This document shows, piece after piece, positions 21,136 through 32,230 of a DNA stretch of 64,000 nt. Made by a program: the position numbers and the translations under genes. Positions within the stretch are counted from its first letter, which is position 1, and every line of letters begins with the position of its first letter. The notes below the pieces were generated by a model. The model was not told where the DNA came from. It did not search any database and saw only the letters and a list, made by a program, of their open reading frames with translations. This stretch comes from Lolium rigidum (taxonomy: Eukaryota; Streptophyta; Magnoliopsida; Poales; Poaceae), in assembly GCF_022539505.1 (NCBI RefSeq), contig NC_061514.1, positions 340,860,644-340,924,643 on the forward strand, given 5' to 3'.

Positions 21136-21803
21136 CATGACCCCAGAGGAAGGTATGATGCGCACGGCAGCAAGTTTTCCCTCGAGAAAGAAACCAAGGT
21201 TTATCGAACCGGGAGGAGCCAAGAAGCACGTTGAAGGTTGATGGCGGCGGGATGTAGTGCGGCGCAACACCGGAGATTCGGCGCCAACGTGGAACATGCA
21301 CAACACAACCAAAGTACTTTGCCCCAACGAAACGGTGAGGTTGTCAATCTCACCAGGCTTATTGTAACAAAGGATTAACCGTATTGTGTGGAAGATGATT
21401 GTTTGCGAAGAAAACAGTAAAAACAAGTATTGCGGTAGATTTGTATTTCGAGTATAAAAGAATGGACCGGGGTCCACGAGTTCACTAGAGGTGTCTCTCC
21501 CATAAGATAAAAGCATGTTGGGTGAACAAATTACGGTCGGGCAATTGACAAATAGAGAGGGCATAACAATGCACATACATGTCATGATAAGTATAGTGAG
21601 ATTTAATTGGGCATTACGACAAAGTACATAGACCGCCATCCAGCTGCATCTATGCCTAAAAGTCCACCTTCGGGTTAGCATCGCACCTTCCAGTATTAAG
21701 TTGCAAACAACAGACAATTGCATTAAGTATGATGCGTAATGTAATCAACACAAATATCATTAGACAAAGTATTGATGTTTTATCCCTAGTGGCAACAACA
21801 CAT
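21136..21803 (-). mobile_element. Sabrina-like LTR fragment, truncated both ends
   Basis: It matches about 640 bases of the 3' part of the complete LTR at 41854-43452 (ggaaggtatgatgcgcac through ttttatccctagtggcaaca). The last 25 or so bases of the LTR 3' terminus are missing at the left, and the rest is cut at the right, where a second LTR copy starts. Confidence 0.75.
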
Positions 21804-22776
21804 TGATGGCGTGTATTTCACACGTTCGTTGGGCAACCCCAAGAGGAAGGTATGATGCGCACAGCAGCAAGTTTTCCCTCAGAAAGAAACCAAGGTTTAT
21901 CGAACCGAGGAGGAGCCAAGAAGCACGTTGAAGGTTGATGGCGGCGGGATGTAGTGCGGCGCAACACCGGAGATTCGGCGCCAACGTGGAACCTGCACAA
22001 CACAACCAAGCTACTTTGCCCCAACGAAACGGTGAGGTTGTCAATCTCACCGGCTTGCTTGTAACAAAGGATTAACCGTATTGTGTGGAAGATGATTGTT
22101 TGCGAGAAAACGGTAGAAACAAGTATTGCGGTAGATTGTATTTCGGTAAAGAGAATTGGACCGGGGTCCACGGTTCACTAGAGGTGTCTCTCCCATAAGG
22201 CAAACGACATGTTGGGTGAACAAATTACGGTTGGGCAATTGACAAATAAAGAGAGCATGACAATGCACATACATATCATGATGAGTATAGTGAGATTTAA
22301 TTGGGCATTACGACAAAGTACATAGACCGCCATCCAAGCTGCATCTATGCCTAAAAAGTCCACCTTCGAGGTTATCATCCAGAACCCCCTCCGGTATTAA
22401 GTTGCAAAGCAACGAGACAATTGCATTAAGTATGGTGCGTAATGTAATCAACAACTACATCCTTAGACATAGCATCAATGTTTTATCCCTAGTGGCAACG
22501 GCACAACACAACCTTAGAACTTTACATCCATTGTCCCGGTGTCAATGCGAGGCATGAACCCACTATCGAGCATAAGTACTCCCTCTTGGAGTTAAAAGCA
22601 TCTACTTGGCCGGAGCATCTACTAATAACGGAGAGCATGCAAGATCATAAACAACACATAAGCATAACTTTGATAATCAACATAACAAGTATTCTCTATT
22701 CATCGGATCCCAACAAACGCAACATATAGAATTACATATAGATGATCTTGATCATGATAGGCAGCTCACAAGATCC
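21804..22776 (-). mobile_element. Sabrina-like LTR, cut by the assembly gap
   Basis: It starts at the true LTR terminus (tgatggcgtgtatttcacac) and follows the reference LTR at 41854-43452 for about 970 bases. It stops at cacaagatcc, where the N run begins. The remaining 600 or so bases of LTR would lie in the gap or be missing. Confidence 0.8.
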
Positions 22777-22876
22777 NNNNNNNNNNNNNNNNNNNNNNNN
22801 NNNNNNNNNNNNNNNNNNNNNNNNNNNNNNNNNNNNNNNNNNNNNNNNNNNNNNNNNNNNNNNNNNNNNNNNNNNN
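22777..22876. other. Assembly gap of 100 N
   Basis: Exactly 100 N bases, the usual placeholder for a gap of unknown size. The sequences on the two sides belong to different elements. Confidence 0.98.
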
Positions 22877-25465
22877 GCAAGATTATGCGAGGCAAAAGCT
22901 TCGATACGTGAGAACTCCAAATTCTGAAATACCATCATTGTCCGAGTAAGGACAATGTTTAAAGAATTGGCAAAGATGCTATAATGCATAGTATGAGATG
23001 CAATCTTCCCGAGCGTAACCTAACCTCGATGATTTAGGATGAATGAGTTGTAAAGATTTCTTTAGTGTGTGTTGCACTTTTAGGATGGTTCTCAAACAAG
23101 GTTCTTATTAGGGTTGGTGATATTAATAGCATAAACAAGTGATATAATGCATCATAACAATCATACACATAAAGAATAGTGGTGGAACAATATGTAAAGA
23201 ACGAGTTGTCAATTTTTAAGTTCTATGATGTATGGTTGAGGATTATATGTATTATACTTTAAAAGAATAACTTTTGAAGAACATGTTGATTAAGAAATAA
23301 TAAGTATTTCAAATAAGAACTATGGCTTCTATGGTTTGATTGACATCTGTACTTCAAAAGAATAACTTTCGAAGAACAGGTTAAATAAGAACAAGAATTA
23401 CTACGAATAGGAGCTATGGGCTTCTAGGGATTACTAATGGGTTTATTTAGTTTACTAATAGGAACTAGTTGGTTCTTAACTTGAAATGGGTTTATATGTA
23501 GCAAATATTGGTAGGGTTATTATTATGGTTTCCCATATACATCATATCAAAGGATGGTTATTAAGATGGTTCCATAGGTTTGTTATTAGGTTTACTATGG
23601 TTTCACAACTGCTTCATTAAGTGATCTCTAATTGCTTCTAAACTAAATGGTTTATAATTTCTTTAATAGGGTTTAGTTGGATAGGAGCATGTAATGTGAA
23701 TTACTACACAAGGTTGATACTAGGGTTCATCATTATAGTTCTACTAGGTTTTGATGGTTGAGATTGATCCTAATGGTATGATCTATAGGATAGTGGTCAA
23801 TGGTACTAATTCAATAAACAAGTTAGGGTTTATACCTAGGTGACACTAGTGGGTCATATAGGTTTTAAATAGGGACATGAAATGATAATCTCATGTGACT
23901 TGGTTTTATGCTAGTGGATCATAAGCATGCATTCAATTGTTGCTTATCAAGGTTCTATATGTATAGATGAATCTTACATGATCACATGTGACACATAACT
24001 AGGGTTTTAGAATTACTACTAAAGTGGAATGATCACATGGTTAAATCTTTAGGGTTTTTAGAATTGAAACAATTTGAGATGATCACATGAAATAATGGAA
24101 TCCAGATTCTAACTTATATTAAAATTAGGGTTTCTAAATTATGATACAATTCTTAAAAGAATAGTTGATACTAGAATTAATGTGATTAAGTAATTTTAAC
24201 AAAATTAATATTAGCCTTAGCATTTAATTATTTCAAAAGGTTTAGAAATTAAGACATATATTATTAGGGTTTAATTTCCAGAGTTAGGATTTTATAATTA
24301 TGATTAGGTTTTAGAAATAATAATTTGCTAAGTAAAAATGTTTGAGTTCACAATATTTAAGCTACCAAATTAATATTGGTTTTTAATATTTTCTTGATTT
24401 ATTATTATAGAAAATTAGAATTTTCAAATTAGGGTTTATGAATTACCACTAATATTTTAATTGATGAGAATATGATAAAGAAAATTAATCTTAACATTTT
24501 AATTAGTTACTGAATATTTAAAATTTAATTTTTAAACTTAAATATTTATTGAATTCAAATTGTATTTTAAATATTTGAAATGGCATAATTAATAAAGAAG
24601 TTAAAAATAAATGAATTTTTATTTTGACACACATTTTTATTTTATATTTTATTTGAATAGAGTTTATTTTTGTGAGCATTTTGATATATTATTTATATTT
24701 TTCTGAGTTGAAATGAATTTTCTATGATTTTGCAAAGTTTCAGCAATTATTGGTTTTTTTAAAGTAAATGGAAAATACTAAACATACCGAAGCGGTACAC
24801 ACCCACAGTCACTGACTGGTGGGCCTGTTGACTAGGTCAATTGCCACGAGGGCAACGACCAGTCAACAGAGGCTGAGGTGGCGGTGCCACGTCGTTCTCG
24901 CCGGAGAGAACGCCGGTGATGCTCCGGCGAGCTACGGAAACAACGCTAGGGACTCCCAGAGACGACCTAACCTAGCACGTTCGAACCAGGGTTCGATGCT
25001 GAGCACGCGAGCGTGAACGCCACCACCCAAAGGTCGCCGGAGCTACTCCGGTGAACTCGTCTGCGGCGGCGCGGCTCGGTCAAAACGCAAAATGGGCTAC
25101 GATGCATGCTAGGAAGCGAGAGTAGGCTCTACAGACGCGCAAACTCACCCTGAAGCTCAAGGTGTGGTCGGATCCGGCGATGGTCGACGGAGACGACGGT
25201 GATTGGTGATTTCCCGGCGAACCCGAGGGAAAAGGAACGCCAAAATTCTTCCTCGCCCTGGCTCCCCTTGATGTGCTACTCCTCCAGGATGCTCTACGTG
25301 GCCAGGCGCGTCGACTGAGCCACGCCATGGGCTCCGGGATGGCCTCCGTCGATGGCTTCTTCCTCGACACCGGCGATCTGGCGCAGATGAAAACGGGAGC
25401 TAGAGAACTAGAGAGAGAGCGAGAAGAGGTGGTGCGGAACTAGGGTTGCGAGGCGCTTCTCCTTG

Positions 25466-25478
25466 ACTATTTATAGAG
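25466..25478 (-). promoter_or_regulatory. TATA motif in the GC-rich core of the long LTR
   Basis: The minus strand reads gagctctataaatagtcaag, followed by a CT-rich stretch and an ATG-bearing GC-rich leader (25370-25440). This is a good candidate for an LTR or nested promoter. Confidence 0.45.
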
Positions 25479-27080
25479 CTCGAGGTGGTCTGTTTCGTCG
25501 GCTCGCCGGCGGCAGTGGATGAGATGCAATGGCGACAGTGAAGTGCATATGGGCGTGAATCTTGATGCTCATGGATAGACTCGGACGCAAGGATGATAGG
25601 GTGGAACTCTAGAATCTTCTGCGGCGTCCGGAGCGAGCTTATCCACGACGAGGACGTGGCCAACGCTCTCCTTCGTGGCTGTCAACGCCGGGGAGGAAGA
25701 CGACGGCCCCCTTTTGTTTTTCGCCGGTGGCGAAACGGTAAGTGGTGGTGGGTTGGTGTCTGGGCTGCGGTGCTGGGCCAAGGCTGGGCTGTCCATGGGC
25801 TGCGTGGCCTGCTACGGTGCTGGACAAGGTAAGCTTTCCCTCTCTTTTCCGTTTTCATATTTCTGTTTTCTATTTTGTTATTTGAATCCAAATTTGAATT
25901 CTGTTTTGTTTTGCAGGTTATAAATTATTTGAATATTAAAACAATTTGATAATGGTACTTACTGTATTGTTTTGTTTATAAACAACCATTATATAATTGA
26001 TTTATTTTGTGTTCTTATGAGACACAGTTCCAAATTCAAAGTAGTTAATTATAGGGTTCATTTAAATTGCTTTTTAATTTAAGAATCAAATCTGTTTTAA
26101 ATGATTTGAAATTTAGATCATGTGTATAGTGAACATATTATATCTTCCTAATGCTTAACCATAGATTACTCACATACAATTTAATTATGGCTAGTGTTTA
26201 ACAAATAGTAAAGAGAATGGAATTGGTTTATGATTTTATGTGAATGATGTTTCTTAGGGTTTAAGAAGATGGTTGGATAAACTCTATATTTAATAATCTT
26301 GCTTAGCAACTTTTAGCTTGAATTATTTAAGATAAATCCTATGCTCATCATGGTTAACTCACTTGTTTAATTGGTGGTTCTACTTTATAAAATACTATTT
26401 CATTTGGTTCACTAAACAAGGTAATTGGAAGTCAAAGTAGAATTAGATATTGGTTTTACTCTACTCACTAATGGCATTTAGTCTAAGTATATAGGGCTTG
26501 GTTTATACTTGTGATCCATGATGCACAAGTTAGGGCTTAATGTTTTATGTGGAGTGAATTCTATTTGAAAGGTTTATAGCTTTGGTGATGCTTCACTAAT
26601 TGAAGTATAAAATAGGCATGAGGCATGGCATGGTTCTACTTATAATCCCAAGTGATACTTGGATTGAAATTCAAATGTAATCTAGGGTTTTAGTGGTGAT
26701 CATGAATAGGATATGGCTCTCACCTCCAAGATTAAAGGTTGGTTTGAACAAGTAAGATTTAATACTACTCTAATATTCTCTAAGATAGTCATGGCTATGG
26801 TTAGCATCTATATTCTCTCTCACTTCTAAATGTCTTTTAATAGCCTAAGGTCCTACTCAGGAGATGATGATATGATCCTCTAAATATATGGTTTGCCTAG
26901 GAATTCTACCTTGGTATCTTTTGTAGCTTGTTCTTCAGGAAATCTGATAAACCTGCATCTTGTGGTATGCCTCCACCTCCTAGCTTCTTCATCTTGATCC
27001 TAGCTAATTTATATGGAGTGGCTCTATATGTTTGTTCCCATGTATCATGGTAGTAGATGAGCAAATGGATGAAGGGTGTG

Positions 27081-27094
27081 GCTCCTTTTATAGG
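27081..27094 (-). promoter_or_regulatory. Second TATA motif in the long LTR
   Basis: The minus strand reads cctataaaaggagcc about 890 bases into the LTR. It is followed by an open frame of about 60 codons (MKKLGGGGIPQDAG region, 27010-26906) of no recognised family. Confidence 0.4.
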
Positions 27095-27982
27095 CTTGGG
27101 CAAGATCTAGTGTCATGACACATAGGTGGGTGACTCTTGTTTTTGTTTGATGAGTAAGGTGCTTGGTTGTCATGCCCTCATCCATAGCAATCCTTTGAGC
27201 ATGAGGTGGCATAGCTTGGAAAGCAAGTCATGTAGATATTTTCATCCTATGTGGCAAGATCATTATCCTCTCATATGATTTATTTTTGGATAGCCAAGTG
27301 GCATTTGTTACTAAATATCTTGTGGATGGTTTTATTATTGTGGATGAGTCACTATATCATATTTGATTGGATTTATATTATAATATTGGTCAAAAAGTCA
27401 AGGTTGAAGGTTATTCCTCAATTTTGAATAGTTGGTGTTTGATTGCACCAAGGCATGATCATATGAGTTTCAAAATACTCATGAGTAGTTTTATTCAAAT
27501 AGTTTGAACTATAAATCGTAATGTAAATGGATTTAGTTTTATGATATTCCATATACTTAATAAGTTATGATTTAAATAAGAATGTGTGGCTTTTATGCAC
27601 TTTAGACCCTATGGTTTACCTTATTTGGTAATAAGTTTAGAAGTGAATTAATTTACACACAAAGGTAGTTGCTAGCTTTTAAGTGTTAATAAGTTAGGGT
27701 TTGATTCTTAAAGAATGTGTTGTTGTAAATATAATTCCATTTGATCTAATCCATAGATCAAATCATCTCTACCCAAAACAAGGTTTTAACAAAGATCACG
27801 AGTGAAGTTTATAGCGCTTGACTTGATGATCTACTTCAATTCCAGCAAGTCAAGTGAAACTTCGATATCTGTGGTAAGTTTTATTTGAAAGCGCAAAAAT
27901 TCCCCGTATTTTCTATGCATGAATGCAATGCACACTTTGGTGTTCTCTCATTTTATTGCCTCTAAACCTGGGATATTACAGG

Positions 27983-29080
27983 ATTCATCTCCCGGAGGAC
28001 TCTACACCGCCATGGTCGCCTCCGGAGTGATGAGTGAGTAGTTCACCCCTGGACTATGGGTCCATAGCAGTAGCTAGATGGTTGTCTTCTCCTCATTGTG
28101 CTTCATTGTTGGATCTTGTGAGCTGCCTAACATGATCAAGATCATCTATCTCGTAATTCTATATGTTGTGTTTGTCGGGATCCGATGGATAGAGAATACC
28201 ATGTCATGTTAATTATCAAGTTATTTCATATGTGTTGTTTATGATCTTGCATGCTCTCCGTTACTAGTAGAGGCTCCGGCCAAGTTTTTACTTTTAACTC
28301 CAAGAGGGAGTATTTATGCTCGATAGTGGGTTCATGCCTGCATTGACACAGGACGATGACGGAAAGTTCTAAGGTTGTGTTGTCTCTGTTGCCACTAGGG
28401 ATAAAACATTGGCGCTATGTCCGAGGATGTAGTTGTTGATTACATTACGCACCATACTTAATGCAATTGTCTGTTGCTTTGCAACTTAATATCGGAAGGG
28501 GTTCGGATGATAACCTGAAGGTGGACTTTTTAGGCATAGATGCAGTTGGATGGCGGTCTATGTACTTTGTCGTCATGCCCAATTAAATCTCACTATACTT
28601 ATCATGTCATGTATGTGCATTGTTATGCCCTCTCTATTTGTCAATTGCCCGACTGTAATTTGTTCACCCAACATGCTTTTATCTTATGGGAGAGACACCT
28701 CTAGTGAACTGTGGACCCCGGTCCATTCTTTTAATACTGAAATACAAATCTGCTGCAATACTTGTTTCTTCTATTTTCTCTGAAAACAATCATCTTCCAC
28801 ACAATACAGTTAATCCTTTGTTACAGCAAGCCGGTGAGATTGACAACCTCACTGTTTCGTTGGGGCAAAGTACTTTGGTTGTGTTGTGCAGGTTCCACGT
28901 TGGCGCCGGAATCTCTGGTGTTGCGCCGCACTACATCCCGCCGCCATCAACCTTCAACGTGCTTCTTGGCTCCTCCTGGTTCGATAAACCTTGGTTTCTT
29001 TCTGAGGGAAAACTTGCTGCTGTGCGCATCATACCTTCCTCTTGGGGTTGCCCAACGAACGTGTGAAATACACGCCATCA
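27983..29080 (+). mobile_element. Sabrina-like LTR 3' portion, inverted copy
   Basis: Plus-strand copy of the LTR family at 41854-43452. It runs from gattcatctcccggaggact to the terminus aatacacgccatca at 29080. The first 500 or so bases of the LTR are missing, cut off by the long LTR at 27982. It is opposite in orientation to the copies at 21-22.7 kb. It also interrupts the copia gag frame that resumes at 29081. Confidence 0.8.
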
Positions 29081-29523
29081 TCACGTGCGGAGGCATTGAG
29101 TTGACGGTTGTAGAATTCGGTGGAGGTCAACCGAGCGGGATCATGTGGCTCCCGGTATCCATGAATAATGATCTCCCATAACTCCACACTGCAGCTACGA
29201 ATATGAGATTCCATAGCAGATTTCCAAAAAGGAAAGTGAGTTCCATCAAAATGGGGAACGTTCCCACTATGGTTTATATGAGGCATGGGTGAAGTGTTTT
29301 TGGGATAGTCATGGTCGACTTCATGGAAACTTCCTTGAGGGGCCGAAGCCCCACTAGGATTCCCACAAGTCAAGTTCATAAGCATGGCAGTCATGTTTGC
29401 CATTTGGCTTTGTAGGTCATCCTCCCTTTTCTTCTTCTCGGCATCATATGCCAAGAATCTAGATTTCATCTCTTTAACCGAAAGGTTAGAGTCTTCATCT
29501 AGACCCTCGAATATTTTATCCAT
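29081..29523 (-). pseudogene. Copia gag fragment
   Basis: The minus-strand frame has MDKIFEGLDEDSNLSVKEMK, a Met/Gln-rich spacer, and then the copia capsid start NVPHFDGTHFPFWKSAMESH ending at LNASARD. It is cut there by the LTR terminus at 29080. The rest of gag and all of pol are not seen in the window, so they lie across the nested insertions, in the gap, or are lost. It is continuous with the PBS and LTR to its right. Confidence 0.75.
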
Positions 29524-29560
29524 CTCACTCTTAAGGCGGTGAAGCCCTTAATAAGAGTCC

Positions 29561-29574
29561 AGACTCTGATACCA
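29561..29574 (-). other. Primer binding site (initiator Met tRNA type)
   Basis: The minus strand reads tggtatcagagtct directly after the LTR end (ctttca-at). It matches the initiator-Met tRNA 3' end, the usual primer of plant copia elements. Confidence 0.8.
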
Positions 29575-30271
29575 ATTGAAAGTTCAGAGATGATAAACCT
29601 AGAGGGGGGGTGAATAGGTTTCTACAGATTTTAATTCTTTCTTTGCAATGTTAGGCTTTGCGGAATATAAAGGTGAGCCTAATGCAAACTAGGTGAAACA
29701 ACCTATATGAGAATACAACTAACTCGAGCACGAAGGCTCTCACGAGCGATTAAATCACAAGTAAGGAGTTCGGTTAGAGATAACCGATAGCACGCGGAGA
29801 CGAGGATGTATTCCCGTGTTCCCTTCCTTTGCAAGAAGGTACGTCACGTTTGGAGGGGTGGAGGTCCCACGAAGGATTCCCCACGCCACGAAGGCTCACC
29901 CTATTCTCCGGAGCCTATCCCACAAAGGAATAGCTCACTCACTTGTGGTAGACTTTGAGGTAGCCTCCAAACCTTCACAATCTTGTCAGGAGCAAATCCA
30001 TAGCCCGAATGCTTGCGGACCACTCTTGCCCACCTAGGGTTTCCAAGGAACCCTAGAGAGCAAGCTTCTTGATGAATACAAGGGGAATGAGATTTGGCTT
30101 GGTAGAACAGTAGATCGGGTCCTCCTCTATCGTTTCCCCGGAGGGATTTGAGTTTGGGTGGAGGAGGAGGGAGATCTGAGGCTTTTGGTGTTTCTAACAA
30201 TGGAGTATGAGAGAGAGAGCTCAAGAACAGCTTGTAGTGTAGTCCCTAACTCTTTAGAGGTAGGAGAAGGG

Positions 30272-30281
30272 CTATTTATAG
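30272..30281 (-). promoter_or_regulatory. TATA box of the copia LTR
   Basis: The minus strand reads actataaatagccc at the boundary between the CCGG-rich upstream part of the LTR and the transcribed leader. Confidence 0.6.
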
Positions 30282-30339
30282 TGTCACTTGAAATATGGCC
30301 ATTGGTCACTTGACACATCAGCTTTCTCCCGAGAATTCC

Positions 30340-30760
30340 GGTCAACCGGACCACAGACCGGAGTGTCCGGTGCAGGGGCCGGTCGGACCGGACCAGGGAC
30401 CGGACCCGCCGGTCCAAACCGGGCGGCAGGCTGGACCACGACCGGACCCTCGAAATGTCGCCAGTACCCCCTCCGGTTGCAGTCAGCGCAGAGCTCGGTT
30501 GGCGCCGGGGCACCCGGTCGAGAGCCCGGTCAGACCGGGCCTGGGACCGGACCCATCGGTCCAAACCGGGCGGCAGACCGGACCCCGACCGGGGTCACTT
30601 TGTGTCTTCCAGTAGGTCGCCCGATTGGCATCAGCGCAGGAGCCGGTCGGCGCCGGAGCGCCCGGCCGTGCGCCCGGTCGACCGGACGGCAGGCTGGAGT
30701 CAGCCGGCGCACGGTCCGGTCCAACCGGGCCTGTGACCGGATTCCTGCTGTAGACCCCTT
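30340..30760. repeat. CCGG-dense repeat in the copia LTR
   Basis: Dozens of accggt/ccggac/gaccgg words are arranged as three imperfect blocks of about 150-170 bp (near 30350, 30500 and 30640). Each holds a ccggtccaaaccgggcggca-like or similar core. Very rich in CpG sites. Confidence 0.75.
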
Positions 30761-30934
30761 TTTGATTGTTGTCGAAGTGGGGGGGTCTCCTTTAGCCTTC
30801 TTGTTCCTTTGATACACCATTTATGCCTCTTTGGCTAATACCTGAGATTATCCTTACAAACATGTATTAGGCCAAATACTCTAGCACGGTGTCATTGTTT
30901 CCAAAATAATGGATAAGGGTAAAATACCCTTACA

Positions 30935-31640
30935 CAAACAAGTGTCCATTTCTGTATTCATTTCAAAATGCTACCAATGAAAGAAAAGACTGGCTTCCAA
31001 ACGACTTCATTTTTTTTTGGTTACAAATTTGAAACATGCTTTGTATAAATTTTCAAGTATGGAGATCACAATTTCATTTGTTAGTGAAATCCATCCCAGT
31101 TAGTGTAATTTTGAAATCATGACTATAATTATTCATTTAAACATATATATAGAAGAAGTTCAGTTCGTTATGTTCACACATATTTTAGTTATATTATTTT
31201 GATCACACAAATATGATTCACACATATTCTAGTTATATTATTTTGATACACAAATATGATTCACACATATTCCAGTTATATTATTTTGATCACACAAATA
31301 TGATTCACACATATTCCAGTTTCTTTTATATAAAAGTAGTTTCATCTGTTTCAGATTTTTCATAAAATATCTTCAAATATATTTGGTCTAAGTATGGGCT
31401 CAGTAATTTCTTGGTATCACAGAAGTGTGCACATGTCACATATATTTACTGAAATTTTGTGCATTATATGTAGTAAATATAATTAAGTTTCATAATTCAA
31501 ATATATGTGAGCAACTAATTACAGGTTCGGTAACATTTTGATATCACAGAAGTATGGCACTAATAACATATATTTACTGAATTTTGTGCCTTCTCTAGTA
31601 AATCTAATTAACTTTCAATATTCAAACATATGTGAGCATC
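30935..31640. repeat. AT-rich flank with two tandem repeats
   Basis: Between about 31170 and 31325 a 44-bp unit (ttcacacatattccagttat... ending acacaaatatga) is repeated about 3.5 times. From about 31393 to 31645 a unit of about 120 bp (atcacagaagtgtgcac... through catatgtgagca) is duplicated. No coding sequence. Confidence 0.7.
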
Positions 31641-31642
31641 TA

Positions 31643-32230
31643 AGGCTTTGTTCGGTTCATGGGGACCATATCCCCACGTGGAACAAACCACCCGTGGATT
31701 TGGGTGACCCCCTCGTGTCACCCCAATCCCCACAAACCATCTCCCGGGATTACGGGCCCGTATTCCCTTCTGATCCCTGATGCTAAATGCCATTTGGTTA
31801 ATCCCGTCCAAACAACAGCATACGTAGCTAGCAGCAACCAGCGGCACACGCAACCGCAAGGGGCAAGCATCATCGCCTAGGTAGGCCACACAGCAGATTA
31901 TAAAAATTCTCCATAGCAACTTTGAATCAATTTTCAGTGACAATCAAAAGTAGATTGCAATAAACTCGAGTTCATAACTTTGAATCATGGATAGCCATCT
32001 TCTTGGGGAGCCATCTGTTTGGCTCGTTGTTTGAATTGGACCTGCCGGCCACTTCTTGGGGAGCCATCTGTTTGGCATATGCCAACTCGAGTTTCGCGTT
32101 TGTGTAGCTTCTATGGGTAGCCAGGGTGGCTCGATGTGCCCTTCGCGGCGACGTGTGGGTGGGTGTGGGCTTGGCCCTATCTTTGTAGGTTTTCGCCCAT
32201 GTTTCTCCAAAAAACCGAACATTTTTTGCT
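31643..32230. mobile_element. Possible PIF/Harbinger-type element remnant
   Basis: It starts after ctaa with ggctttgttcggttcatggg and contains the ccccaatcccc/gggattacggg words typical of grass Tourist-like elements. A possible matching end (ccaaaaaaccgaac) is at 32207-32220. The inverted repeat is short and imperfect, so the call is weak. Confidence 0.35.

Larger units (their letters stand above)
22877..27982 (-). mobile_element. Long gypsy-type LTR, more than 5.1 kb, partial
   Basis: On the minus strand it begins tgtaatatcccaggtttaga at 27982, consistent with an LTR start (TG), and runs without coding capacity into the gap. The interior is AT-rich (22.9-24.8 kb and 25.9-27.9 kb) around a GC-rich core (24.8-25.9 kb). 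Two minus-strand TATA motifs are present (entries below). Such length with no ORF fits the very long LTRs of non-autonomous LARD-type elements such as barley Sukkula, but the family is not identified. It cuts the Sabrina-like LTR that resumes at 27983. Confidence 0.55.
29577..30934 (-). mobile_element. Copia 5' LTR, about 1358 bp
   Basis: On the minus strand it starts tgtaagggtattttaccctt (30934) and ends ctttca (29577), next to the PBS, so it is a complete TG...CA LTR. It has a TATA motif (30272-30281) and an unusual GGCC/CCGG-rich upstream segment (30340-30760). A related but different LTR fragment is at 53790-54600. Confidence 0.75.

Noticed and set aside
22732..22989. Open frames spanning the N run
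   Set aside because: They are made by translating N bases and carry no information.
30288..30812. 174-codon plus-strand frame through the CCGG block
   Set aside because: Open only because the repeat lacks stops; it lies in the copia LTR promoter.
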